Shown piece after piece: positions 1 through 6,752 of a stretch of 10,553 bases of DNA; the stretch's first letter is position 1, and each line of letters starts with the position of its first letter. The translations under genes and the position numbers were made by a program. The DNA comes from DHVE2 group archaeon (lineage in GTDB: Archaea; Thermoplasmatota; Thermoplasmata; Thermoplasmatales; Aciduliprofundaceae), in contig WALG01000003.1 in the NCBI GenBank assembly GCA_015522955.1, forward strand, positions 1 through 10,553, in the 5' to 3' direction. The notes below the pieces were generated by a model that was not told where the DNA came from, did not search any database, and saw only the letters and a program-made list of their open reading frames with translations.

Positions 1-1188
1 GAGAGAGCAGTTAGAGAAGATAGAGGGAATGGACTCGTGGAAACTTACGGTATAATGGCCTGGGATTCCGGAGGTGGAGGTAGCGATCCAGATTCAGATG
101 GAGATGGATTGAGCGATTCTCAGGAGGAGGCAGGATGGTATATCTGGCTCTGCACCTTTGGAACTACATGGCACCATATAATGGTATACTCTGACCCGCA
201 TAATCCGGATACAGATGGAGATCATGTAAGCGATGAAGCAGAGTATGAGTATGGCACCAATCCTCAGGATACGGATACCGATAATGATGGGCTAAGTGAT
301 TATGAGGAACTCTATACATATGGAACTTATGCTTATACATGGAACTCGGATGAGGATGAGTTGAGTGATTACTATGAGTGTGTATATGGTGTTGCACACA
401 ACGGCTGGCAGGAGCCCACTGTATACAATAAAAGATTTGCAATTATAGTGTATAATGATCCCGTTCAGCTGCCTAAAAAATGGTATCGTAATCTTTGTGA
501 TAGTGTCTACAGCCATCTAATTAATATGGGTTATACAGCACAAAACATATACTATCTTGGATTTGAAGATGCGGGTAGGGAAAATGTGGATATGGACGCC
601 ACATTAGAAAATATTGTCCATGTGTTTAATGTTCTGGCAAGTAAAATGACTGAGGATGATTTTCTATTTTTGTTTTGGGTTGGCCACGGGATCTCTCCTA
701 TAGAGCATTCTTTCCTAATAAGATATAATCCCCATACTGCCATATCCTATCAAAAAATCTCAGATTTAGTTAACAGTATTTCAGCAAAAAGAATGGTTCT
801 TGTATTCCAGCCTTGCTTTAGTGGAGGCATAATACCTTATTTAAGTGCAAATAATAGAGTGATAATCACCTCTGCTCGATATACAGAGGAAGATAATGGC
901 TTTGGAGAGAGATTTAGAGATGGCCTAGTGGGATATGGCGATCTGTTAAATCCTGATGGAGACCCTTCCACTGATGATTCTCATGGAAACAAAGATGGAT
1001 ATGTATCTATGGATGAGGCCTATTACTATGCCGCATATAGAGCCTACCATGAACTCTCAACTCATCAGCATGCACTAATAGAGGACAATCCAAGTAACGG
1101 GGATAAAGGCTCTTGGTATGGAGATAGCTCCTATAATCCATCAAGTGCATCTAAAGATGGATATTTGGCTGCACATACTTATCTTTGA
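1..1188 (+). CDS. Calcium-binding (TSP3-like) clan CD/C13-like cysteine peptidase, 5'-partial
   Basis: The frame is open to the left edge, so the true start is probably outside the window. A GTG at 37 is possible but would give an extracellular-type protein with no signal peptide. Numbering from that GTG, residues 17-112 hold Asp-rich thrombospondin type 3-like calcium repeats (DPDSDGDGLSD, NPDTDGDHVSD, DTDTDNDGLSDYEE, and a degenerate NSDEDELSD). Residues 131-300 resemble the legumain/caspase (clan CD) peptidase fold: a hydrophobic strand before GHG with candidate catalytic His217, and a hydrophobic strand before QPCFSGG with candidate nucleophile Cys260. An EF-hand-like loop lies near 313-327 (NKDGYVSMDEA), with His where the first Asp is expected. 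The likely role is a secreted or surface, calcium-stabilised cysteine endopeptidase; substrate and cleavage specificity are unknown. It ends 9 bases before the next gene, so the two are probably cotranscribed. Confident about the domains, less so about activity. Confidence 0.8.
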   Translation, partial: ERAVREDRGNGLVETYGIMAWDSGGGGSDPDSDGDGLSDSQEEAGWYIWLCTFGTTWHHIMVYSDPHNPDTDGDHVSDEAEYEYGTNPQDTDTDNDGLSDYEELYTYGTYAYTWNSDEDELSDYYECVYGVAHNGWQEPTVYNKRFAIIVYNDPVQLPKKWYRNLCDSVYSHLINMGYTAQNIYYLGFEDAGRENVDMDATLENIVHVFNVLASKMTEDDFLFLFWVGHGISPIEHSFLIRYNPHTAISYQKISDLVNSISAKRMVLVFQPCFSGGIIPYLSANNRVIITSARYTEEDNGFGERFRDGLVGYGDLLNPDGDPSTDDSHGNKDGYVSMDEAYYYAAYRAYHELSTHQHALIEDNPSNGDKGSWYGDSSYNPSSASKDGYLAAHTYL

Positions 1189-1193
1189 GGTGG
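1187..1193 (+). promoter_or_regulatory. Ribosome binding site of the CBM9-like gene
   Basis: GAGGTGG overlaps the stop codon of the peptidase gene and lies four bases before the ATG at 1198. It matches the archaeal anti-Shine-Dalgarno and supports both the chosen start and translation from a shared transcript. Confidence 0.7.
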
Positions 1194-1197
1194 TATT

Positions 1198-2181
1198 ATG
1201 AGAAAACTACTGGGCATACTCGTAGCCTCCATCATCATCCTGGCAATGGGTACAGCCTATATATCGCTCATGCTACACACTGGGAAAATAGGAGGAGTTG
1301 AAATTCATATCGTGACGGATGAAACAAATTTCAATGTTACCATCACCATCTTCAACCGAGGGGATAAAACCATAGAAGCCCCTAATTGGGCATATACTTA
1401 TATTTTAAAGTATTCAAATGGTACGGAATATGAATTGTACAGGACTCCGTGTAACTGGACTGCACCCCCTCTCTCACCTGAGAAAAAATGGAGTCATGTA
1501 GATAATCTTTACTCGTTTCTAAATGTTAAAAATGGAAAAAGAATACTGAAACTTCCCGTTGGAAAGTTTCAACTATTCGCCCGCTATAAAAGCAAGAACA
1601 ATCCTTATAATCTGAGCCTCCCCTATGAAGTCACGGATTCAAACATTCTGAGTTTAAAAACGGAGGCCCCGCTAAAAGTTCCTAAAGCGAGAATTTTGCC
1701 GCATATTGACGGAAAAATAGAGCAGGAAGAATGGAATGATGCCAAAGTTTACAAATACTCTTGGAAAAATGGCGGGCCATATTCTCCCATAGTTGAGGGC
1801 ACGCTTAACATCACCCTTGCACTGAAACATGATGATTCACATCTCTACATACTCTTCCTCATAAATGATGACAAAGATATTCACCACCTACTGAAACTCA
1901 TAATTCAACACCATAGTATTTACATCAATATGGATGGAAAAACAGAGTGTTTTCCGAAGGACGGCGTAAATATCTCTGTTGCCATTTCATACATCAATGG
2001 TACATATGTTTTTGAGATAGAGATGAATATTCAGATCCTTTATGGAGACATCGTGCCCTTCAATCTAATATTCATAGAAGATCCCTCAGAGAGCTGGCGC
2101 ATTGCACCTATCGGCGGCTGGAACAATGGTGAGCCGGGGATTATATTTTGCAGGGAGACTTTAACTGAGGTGTATGGTTAG
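1198..2181 (+). CDS. Membrane-anchored extracellular protein with CBM9-like domain
   Basis: The 327-residue product begins with a short basic head and a hydrophobic segment (about residues 4-25), read as an uncleaved anchor or signal peptide. Residues 33-145 look like a beta-sandwich with the phrase FNRGDKTIEAP, reminiscent of BsuPI-type or other Ig-like domains; this is a weak resemblance. Residues 163-325 resemble the family 9 carbohydrate-binding/DOMON-like fold, starting with the typical IDGKIEQEEWNDAK and continuing with alternating strands such as LNITLALKHDDSHLYILFLINDD. Seven N-glycosylation sequons (N46, N74, N86, N138, N204, N258, N267) fit an outward-facing archaeal glycoprotein. 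No catalytic residues are evident. The position directly after the peptidase gene suggests a shared surface function, perhaps binding glycans or cell-surface material; this is inference. The ligand is unknown. Confidence 0.75.
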   Translation: MRKLLGILVASIIILAMGTAYISLMLHTGKIGGVEIHIVTDETNFNVTITIFNRGDKTIEAPNWAYTYILKYSNGTEYELYRTPCNWTAPPLSPEKKWSHVDNLYSFLNVKNGKRILKLPVGKFQLFARYKSKNNPYNLSLPYEVTDSNILSLKTEAPLKVPKARILPHIDGKIEQEEWNDAKVYKYSWKNGGPYSPIVEGTLNITLALKHDDSHLYILFLINDDKDIHHLLKLIIQHHSIYINMDGKTECFPKDGVNISVAISYINGTYVFEIEMNIQILYGDIVPFNLIFIEDPSESWRIAPIGGWNNGEPGIIFCRETLTEVYG

Positions 2182-2190
2182 GGGGAACAT

Positions 2191-2393
2191 ATGATCGAAA
2201 ATAACCCGAAGCCTACATGCCAATGTTCCGAGGAGATCCACATCATATCGGTTTTGCCCGAAGAATATTAAGCGAGGGAGAGTTGAACTTATGTGGATTT
2301 TCAAAAAGAAGTAACGAGAGTTTCATTGGCTCTGTGGTGGGATATGATGGAACCATATACGAAATCTCCATAGAGGGTAAGATAATGCAATTA
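2191..2393 (+). pseudogene. Remnant of a PQQ-type beta-propeller protein (frameshifted)
   Basis: A GGGGG ribosome-site-like run at 2181-2185 precedes an ATG at 2191 that reads MIENNPKPT and then leaves frame. From 2217 in the next frame the sequence reads PMFRGDPHHIGFAR, the familiar opening of PQQ-like propeller repeats, normally WPMFxGDPxHTG. Restoring one G after position 2219 would turn ACA TGC CAA into ACA TGG CCA and join MIENNPKPT to WPMFRGDPHH, so a single-base deletion is directly suggested. Further on, IGSVVGYDGTIYEISIEGKI matches a second propeller blade. Between them the expected LWxFK appears out of frame (LMWIFK at 2288-2305), hinting at two more compensating shifts. Homology ends near 2393, where the lamin-tail remnant begins in another frame. 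Only about one and a half blades of a normally multi-blade protein remain, so this is not functional. Confidence 0.75.
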
Positions 2394-2880
2394 CGCCGGG
2401 GATGTCTCCATCTATTCCGTGGCAGGGTTATTGCACTTTATTCATCCCACGGTGATTGAGCCTGGCCAGTATGTGGTTGTATGCTGGAATGAGACGAAAT
2501 TTCAGGAGTATTGGAAAGTGCCGAGCAACGTGAAGATATTTGCTTTAAATGGATGGGGTTTGCCCTGGGATTATGTCTCGATATATAATCCCGAAACTAA
2601 AGAGGGTGATGCTGTGGGAGAGAGAAATCCAGGTCTTATAAAACTTCCCAAAATAGCAGAGGGGCATAGTTGGGCCAGATATCGTGGTGGCTATGATACA
2701 GATAATTTCACCAATGATTTCTACGATGAGCCGAATCCAACGCCAGGCTATGAGAATCACAGAAGCAAGGGCAATGGAGGTGGTGTTGAAATATATTGGC
2801 TCGAAGGAGTTGCAGGAATTGTCGCAACATCAATCCTGACAGGGGTGGCAATATGGTGTATCAAAAAGGGGAGAAAATAG
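2386..2880 (+). pseudogene. 3' remnant of a lamin-tail-domain surface protein with C-terminal membrane anchor
   Basis: The frame opens after a TAA at 2383. The first possible start is GTG 2419, with no ribosome site, which would give 153 residues. Numbered from that GTG, residues 10-112 carry late lamin-tail-domain features: IEPGQYVVV, then FALNGWGLPWDYVSIYNP, then EGHSWARYRGGYDTDN, and the closing TPGYEN. The earlier strands of the domain are missing. A Gly-rich linker (118-122) leads to a transmembrane segment (about 126-147) followed by the basic tail KKGRK, the layout of a C-terminally anchored surface protein. The piece is joined directly to the propeller remnant in a different frame, so it looks like the surviving end of a larger gene after deletion and fusion. 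The reading frame itself is clean, so the decay may be recent, or a short product from GTG 2419 may still be made. Confidence 0.65.
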
Positions 2881-2925
2881 ATGTTTCGGATAGTAAGAGA
2901 ATTGCAAAAATCGAAAACTGATAAA

Positions 2926-2935
2926 CTTTTTATCC
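2926..2935 (+). promoter_or_regulatory. TATA-like box of the DUF4392 gene
   Basis: CTTTTTATCC, preceded by an A-rich stretch, is centred about 25 bases before the ATG at 2955. That predicts transcription starting at or next to the start codon. A GGAGGAG at 2938-2944 lies between box and start, and would only serve transcripts entering from upstream. Confidence 0.5.
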
Positions 2936-2954
2936 ATGGAGGAGATGACTCAGC

Positions 2955-3788
2955 ATGCTCTCACACCTCATCAATACAGACCTCGGAAACCGAGGAATGG
3001 GAAAAATATACCCTGAATATCGCCTCCATAATGGCGATTTTGTGAAGAAAGCCTCGCAGGAGTTGTTTGAGAAGTTGGAGCATGTGCTCATAGTCACGGG
3101 TTTTCCTGTGCCTCCTTTAAATACCCCAGAAAATGATGGTCCTGCAGGTGCACTTGCAATTTTTCATGCTATAAAGAAACTGGGTGGCGAGGCGGAGGTT
3201 CTTACATATCCATTGGTTGGAAAATTTCTTACCTCTCAAGGTGTCAGATTTATACCTGCAGAAGAATACACTGAAATTCCTTTGGAAGATTATTCATTCC
3301 TTATTGCCGTGGAGTTACCGGGTAGGAGCAGAAATGGGAAATATTATTCCATGCGAGGTCTAGATGTAAACACATCTCCTATAGATTCCCTGTTTCTGGC
3401 TGCTGAGAAACGTGGCATACCAACTGTTGGTATAGGAGACGGTGGTAATGAAGTTGGTATGGGAAAAATATCCGCACTCATAGAAAAATATGTTTCTCTC
3501 GGTAACAAAATAGTCTCCACCGTGCCTACCGAGCATCTGATAATCTCAGCAGTATCAAACTGGGGTGCCTATGCCCTTGTTGCCATGCTCTCCATCATTG
3601 CAGGAGAAAATTTTCTTACTTGGAATGAGGAAGAGGTAATAAAGGAGATGAAGGAGTGTGGTCTCATAGATGGAGTTCTTCTACATCCATCATTTAGTGT
3701 AGATGGAATTCCTGCAAAGATTCATTTTACCATGGCAACTCTCATGTCACAGGTTGTGGAGCATGGTTTGCAGAGGCAAATTCTTTAA
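2955..3788 (+). CDS. D-glutamate cyclase-like protein (DUF4392 family)
   Basis: The 277-residue protein matches the family called DUF4392 or D-glutamate cyclase C-terminal domain, as recalled from its conserved motifs. These are GNRGM (11-15), VTGFPVPP (47-54), ENDGPAGA (59-66), GIGDGGNEVGMG (159-170), and STVPTEHLIISAVSNWGAYAL (188-208). In animals the corresponding domain converts D-glutamate to 5-oxo-D-proline; the reaction in archaea is not established, so the name is provisional. No membrane segments are seen, so it is probably cytoplasmic. ATG 2955 is chosen because it keeps the conserved NTDLGNRGM head; the next Met (3000) would cut it. It is followed after 22 bases by the alcohol dehydrogenase gene, which also has its own TATA-like box. 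Confidence 0.8.
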   Translation: MLSHLINTDLGNRGMGKIYPEYRLHNGDFVKKASQELFEKLEHVLIVTGFPVPPLNTPENDGPAGALAIFHAIKKLGGEAEVLTYPLVGKFLTSQGVRFIPAEEYTEIPLEDYSFLIAVELPGRSRNGKYYSMRGLDVNTSPIDSLFLAAEKRGIPTVGIGDGGNEVGMGKISALIEKYVSLGNKIVSTVPTEHLIISAVSNWGAYALVAMLSIIAGENFLTWNEEEVIKEMKECGLIDGVLLHPSFSVDGIPAKIHFTMATLMSQVVEHGLQRQIL

Positions 3789-3790
3789 AT
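3781..3790 (+). promoter_or_regulatory. TATA-like box of the alcohol dehydrogenase gene
   Basis: TTCTTTAAAT spans the end of the DUF4392 gene and is centred about 25 bases before ATG 3811. The start codon has no convincing Shine-Dalgarno, so a leaderless transcript is likely. The same ten bases recur at 6721-6730 before another gene. Confidence 0.55.
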
Positions 3791-3810
3791 CTTAAAAGAG
3801 TATTTAGAGT

Positions 3811-4905
3811 ATGCAATTTCTCTCGCCACTCTATATAAAATTCGGTATGGGCTCCATATCTGCACTCCCTGAGGTGATTAAGGGAAAGGTTCACGTGATC
3901 ACAGGTCCAAATATATGGAAAAACGTAGAATCCATTTTTCCATTGAGAAACTATTCAGTTTCCTTTGTTAAGAGAAGCAGTGCGGCGAAGGAGCCAACGG
4001 AGAGAGACGTGGAACTTATTGCTCAAGAAGTCAGGGAAGAGAAGCCTGAGAGTATAGTTGCTGTGGGCGGTGGCAGTGTAATAGATACAGCAAAGATAGC
4101 ATGGGTAATGTACGAATTCCCCGATATATCTTGGGAAGATATGTACTCCTCGGCTCTGCCTCCACTCAGAGAAAAGTGTCGATTTTACACTGTGGAGACC
4201 ACCAGTGGCACCGGAAGTGGAGTATCCGCTGCGGCAGTAATTGAAGATTCTGCAGGTAACAAACGGGGGGTTGTGAGCCCACAACTCATTCCTGATATGG
4301 CAATCTATGACCCACAATTTGTAATGAGTATGCCTCGAAATATTGCTATTTACACAGGCATGGATGCACTCACACATGCTATCGAGGCCTACACCTCCAA
4401 CGTTGAGAATATCATAAGTGATACCCTTGCTCTTAAAGCCATTGAGATTATCATCAGATATCTTCCTGAATCAATCAAGGGTCAAAAGACGGCTAGAGAG
4501 ATGGTACATTATGGCAACATGCTCGCCGGCATGGGTTTCACAAACTCAAGACTCGGACTCTGTCATGCGGCAGCCCACACCCTCGGGGCGAGGTATGGAA
4601 TTGAGCATGGAAAAATCAACGCAATACTCCTTCCTTATGTGATACGTGCGAATCAGACCTGTACCACGAGATTTAGAGATATTGAAAGAGTTCTCGGAGT
4701 AAAAGATCTTGCAAGGGTGGTCATGGCTCTAAATAGGGAGTTCGGAATACCTGAAAGACTAGAGATTCCAAATGAGCACCTTGACTCTCTGGCAAAGAAA
4801 ATAGCACAGGACAGACTTATGAAATACAACCCTTGCAAGATGGATGAAATCGAGGTTAGAAAGTGGCTTCTAAAGGTCAAAGAAGGTGCCATCTATGAAG
4901 TATAA
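3811..4905 (+). CDS. Iron-containing (group III) alcohol dehydrogenase
   Basis: The 364-residue protein has the usual length and order of the Fe-ADH superfamily. The N-terminal NAD(P)-binding half carries VGGGSVIDTAK (85-95) and TTSGTGSG (130-137). The C-terminal helical half carries the metal site: by alignment with E. coli FucO, the ligands would be Asp185 and His189 in GMDALTHAIEAYTS, His252 in GLCHAAAHTLGA, and His266 in IEHG. All four are present, so it should bind Fe2+ (or Zn2+) and reduce or oxidise an alcohol/aldehyde pair using NAD(P)H in the cytoplasm. The substrate cannot be read from sequence. Its 3' end overlaps purM by 11 bases, so the two are cotranscribed although no pathway link is obvious. 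sn-glycerol-1-phosphate dehydrogenase is a related fold but lacks this motif spelling. Confidence 0.9.
   Translation: MQFLSPLYIKFGMGSISALPEVIKGKVHVITGPNIWKNVESIFPLRNYSVSFVKRSSAAKEPTERDVELIAQEVREEKPESIVAVGGGSVIDTAKIAWVMYEFPDISWEDMYSSALPPLREKCRFYTVETTSGTGSGVSAAAVIEDSAGNKRGVVSPQLIPDMAIYDPQFVMSMPRNIAIYTGMDALTHAIEAYTSNVENIISDTLALKAIEIIIRYLPESIKGQKTAREMVHYGNMLAGMGFTNSRLGLCHAAAHTLGARYGIEHGKINAILLPYVIRANQTCTTRFRDIERVLGVKDLARVVMALNREFGIPERLEIPNEHLDSLAKKIAQDRLMKYNPCKMDEIEVRKWLLKVKEGAIYEV
4882..4888 (+). promoter_or_regulatory. Ribosome binding site deciding the purM start
   Basis: GAAGGTG lies six bases before ATG 4895 inside the end of the dehydrogenase gene. The upstream in-frame GTG at 4886 overlaps this site and cannot use it, so ATG 4895 is preferred. 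Confidence 0.7.
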
Positions 4906-5875
4906 GGATGCAGGTGTGGATATAGATAGAGAAAGTACGTTTATTCATAAACTGGTATCGCAACTTACCTTCAAAAGGGAAAGATACCCACCCCTAAACC
5001 TTCCAGGGTATTTCACAGGTCTGATTGATATGGGAGATTATTACCTCGCCATGAACACGGATGGTGTAGGAACCAAAGTTATCGTAGCAAATCAGATGCG
5101 TAAATGGGATACTATAGGCGTGGATTGCATAGGTATGAACGTGAATGATACTATCTGCGTTGGTGCAGAGCCCATTGCCTTTGTGGATTATCTGGCCATA
5201 AGTGAATATGATGAGGAGATTGCAGAGCAGATAGGGCGAGGCTTGAATGAAGGTGCTAAACTTGCCAATGTGAATATTGTGGGCGGGGAAACCGCAACGA
5301 TTCCGGAACTTGTTAATGGATTGGACCTATCAGGAACCAGTATAGGCATTGTATCTAAGACCTCTTTGGTCACTGGAAATGAGATATCCAGTGGAGATTT
5401 AATTATGGGAATACCAAGTTCAGGAATACATTCCAACGGGCTTACCCTGGCCCGTAAGGTTCTTAACCTAGAAGAGAAAATTGGAAATCACCGTGTGGGT
5501 GAGGAACTTCTGATTCCTACACGTATATATGTTCGTGAGGTTCTGCGTGTGCTTAATAAATGTAGGGTTCATGGCCTTGTGCACATCACTGGCGGAGGAC
5601 TCAAAAATTTCATGAGACTAAAGAAAATGCATTACGTAATCGACTCACCCCTGAAACCACAGAAGATATTTGAACTCATAATGGAGCAGGGAAATGTGAA
5701 TCTCGAGGAAATGTATCGCACCTACAATATGGGAATGGGATTTGCCATAATACTCCCTGAGGAATGTGAGCAGGAGGTTAAAAGGGAAATAGAGGATGCT
5801 TGTGCGGTTGGGTATGTTGAACCTGGCTCAAGTGTGGAGATACCGGAACTTAGAGTTTCCTATTCCTCATATTAA
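4895..5875 (+). CDS. purM: Phosphoribosylformylglycinamidine cyclo-ligase (AIR synthetase)
   Basis: PurM catalyses the ATP-dependent closure of FGAM to 5-aminoimidazole ribonucleotide in de novo purine synthesis, in the cytoplasm as a homodimer. From ATG 4895 the protein has 326 residues, a little shorter than bacterial PurM (about 345). Diagnostic motifs appear in order: MKYKDAGVDIDRE (1-13), NTDGVGTK (54-61), GAEPIAFVDYLA (90-101), GGETATIPE (130-138) in the ATP-binding region, SSGIHSNGLTLARK (175-188), and HITGGGLKNF (230-239). The C-terminal YNMGMGFAIILP (277-288) is typical of the PurM/PurL/SelD/ThiL superfamily. The DGVGTK and HITGGGL spellings favour PurM over ThiL or HypE. The gene overlaps the dehydrogenase by 11 bases, and its TAA interleaves with the stop of the convergent regulator gene. 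Confidence 0.95.
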   Translation: MKYKDAGVDIDRESTFIHKLVSQLTFKRERYPPLNLPGYFTGLIDMGDYYLAMNTDGVGTKVIVANQMRKWDTIGVDCIGMNVNDTICVGAEPIAFVDYLAISEYDEEIAEQIGRGLNEGAKLANVNIVGGETATIPELVNGLDLSGTSIGIVSKTSLVTGNEISSGDLIMGIPSSGIHSNGLTLARKVLNLEEKIGNHRVGEELLIPTRIYVREVLRVLNKCRVHGLVHITGGGLKNFMRLKKMHYVIDSPLKPQKIFELIMEQGNVNLEEMYRTYNMGMGFAIILPEECEQEVKREIEDACAVGYVEPGSSVEIPELRVSYSSY

Positions 5876-6627
5876 AGATTCTTTGCATTGAAAACCTCAA
5901 AATTAACTCCGCTTTCCTCCAGAATCCTCAGAGTATAAGGCATCATTTCTCTCGAGATGAAGAGAATGGTATCAAATCCACGGTAAGCAGCCTCCACTGC
6001 AGCATTTGCGGAAGAAAATTCAAAATCCACAGGTAAACCTTTCAGAGCCACATGAGCCACAACTCCACAAACTCCGATTTTTTTTCCTATGTTACTCTTA
6101 GTGAAATCTCTAATTCGCTGTATGTCTATGGCCCTAGAACCACCCTCTTCCACTGGAGGCATGAGCACTGCAGTAATTTTTCCAAATTTTATATCCACAA
6201 TACCTCTCAGATTACTCACACCCACATCCTCTCCAATTTCCGCATCATTTATTGCAATTCCCACAGATGAACTCTCACGATGATACGCATGTAGATACCC
6301 ATTTTCAAGAAATAGCCCAACCCTATCTCCCTTCTTTATCTTCTCTCCAGCGATTGCCTCGGCAATCTTCTTTCTCTTCATGATTTTATTTGCATCATGT
6401 ACAAAATCGCCTAGTTCTTCTAGAGCACTATCGAGATACTCCCATCCATGTGGTGTTATTTTCCAGTTTTTAACGAGACCTTCCGATTCCAGAACTTTTA
6501 GATACTCGGAGGCACCTTGAACTGTGATATCTATAGCCTCAGCAATCTCCTTAAGTTTTCCTCTGCCTCTTAGAAGTTCAAGAAGTATCAGCATCTTCGT
6601 TATCTTGCTCTTGTCTCTCAAAATCAT
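5872..6627 (-). CDS. Winged helix-turn-helix regulator with conserved archaeal C-terminal domain
   Basis: The 251-residue protein begins with a MarR/ArsR-like winged helix (about residues 8-66): a first helix with LILLELLRGRGKLKEIAEAI, a recognition helix with ITVQGASEYLKVLESEGLV, and a wing in KITPHGWEYL. The rest resembles a domain found in archaeal HTH proteins and, as far as I recall, numbered DUF7839. It has LENGYLHAYH (107-116), the stretch GIVDIKFGKITAVLMPP (142-158) followed by VEEGGSRAID, and a final alpha/beta part (180-248) that looks like a small nucleotide- or ligand-binding fold. The likely role is a DNA-binding repressor or activator whose C-terminus senses a ligand; target and ligand are unknown. 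It faces purM tail to tail and is transcribed divergently from the 71-residue gene, whose promoter region it could regulate. The start matches a TATA box with leaderless spacing. Confidence 0.8.
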   Translation of the reverse strand: MILRDKSKITKMLILLELLRGRGKLKEIAEAIDITVQGASEYLKVLESEGLVKNWKITPHGWEYLDSALEELGDFVHDANKIMKRKKIAEAIAGEKIKKGDRVGLFLENGYLHAYHRESSSVGIAINDAEIGEDVGVSNLRGIVDIKFGKITAVLMPPVEEGGSRAIDIQRIRDFTKSNIGKKIGVCGVVAHVALKGLPVDFEFSSANAAVEAAYRGFDTILFISREMMPYTLRILEESGVNFEVFNAKNL

Positions 6628-6647
6628 GGATACCTATATGCACAGAG

Positions 6648-6655
6648 ATTTATAA
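6648..6655 (-). promoter_or_regulatory. TATA box of the winged-helix regulator gene
   Basis: On the minus strand this reads TTATAAAT, centred about 25 bases before ATG 6627, with no Shine-Dalgarno between them. This suggests a leaderless transcript. It shares a 125-base divergent intergenic region with the promoter at 6723-6734. Confidence 0.6.
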
Positions 6656-6722
6656 TTTTTTGTGATACCATATGAAGTTCAATTTATTATTACCACGCTT
6701 ACAGTGGCATAATTTCAGGATT

Positions 6723-6734
6723 CTTTAAATATAT
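6723..6734 (+). promoter_or_regulatory. TATA box of the 71-residue gene / TatD-like operon
   Basis: CTTTAAATATAT is centred about 25 bases before ATG 6753, with no ribosome site between, again a leaderless geometry. It forms the rightward half of a divergent promoter region (6628-6752). Confidence 0.6.
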
Positions 6735-6752
6735 CCAATAATTTCGTGTTAT

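Noticed and set aside
43..410. Asp-rich repeats as a DNA-level tandem repeat or CRISPR-like array
   Set aside because: The repetition is at protein level (calcium-binding motifs) with irregular spacing and diverged codons; no constant repeat/spacer pattern exists.
2881..3044. ORF of about 54 codons starting MFRIVREL just after the lamin-tail remnant
   Set aside because: It overlaps the DUF4392 gene in another frame, contains that gene's promoter, and has no recognisable content after the first residues.
3955..4377. 140-residue minus-strand ORF inside the dehydrogenase gene
   Set aside because: It is antisense to strongly conserved Fe-ADH motifs, has no ribosome site, and its protein is rich in Cys, His and Tyr as expected of a shadow frame.
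4886..4894. Upstream GTG start for purM (adds MPS)
   Set aside because: The GTG overlaps the GAAGGTG ribosome site, while ATG 4895 has correct spacing and gives the family-typical MKYKDAGVDID start.
6693..6707. CCAC/GTGG inverted repeat as a terminator or RNA hairpin
   Set aside because: Only four base pairs with a seven-base loop and no T-run; kept only as a weak operator candidate.
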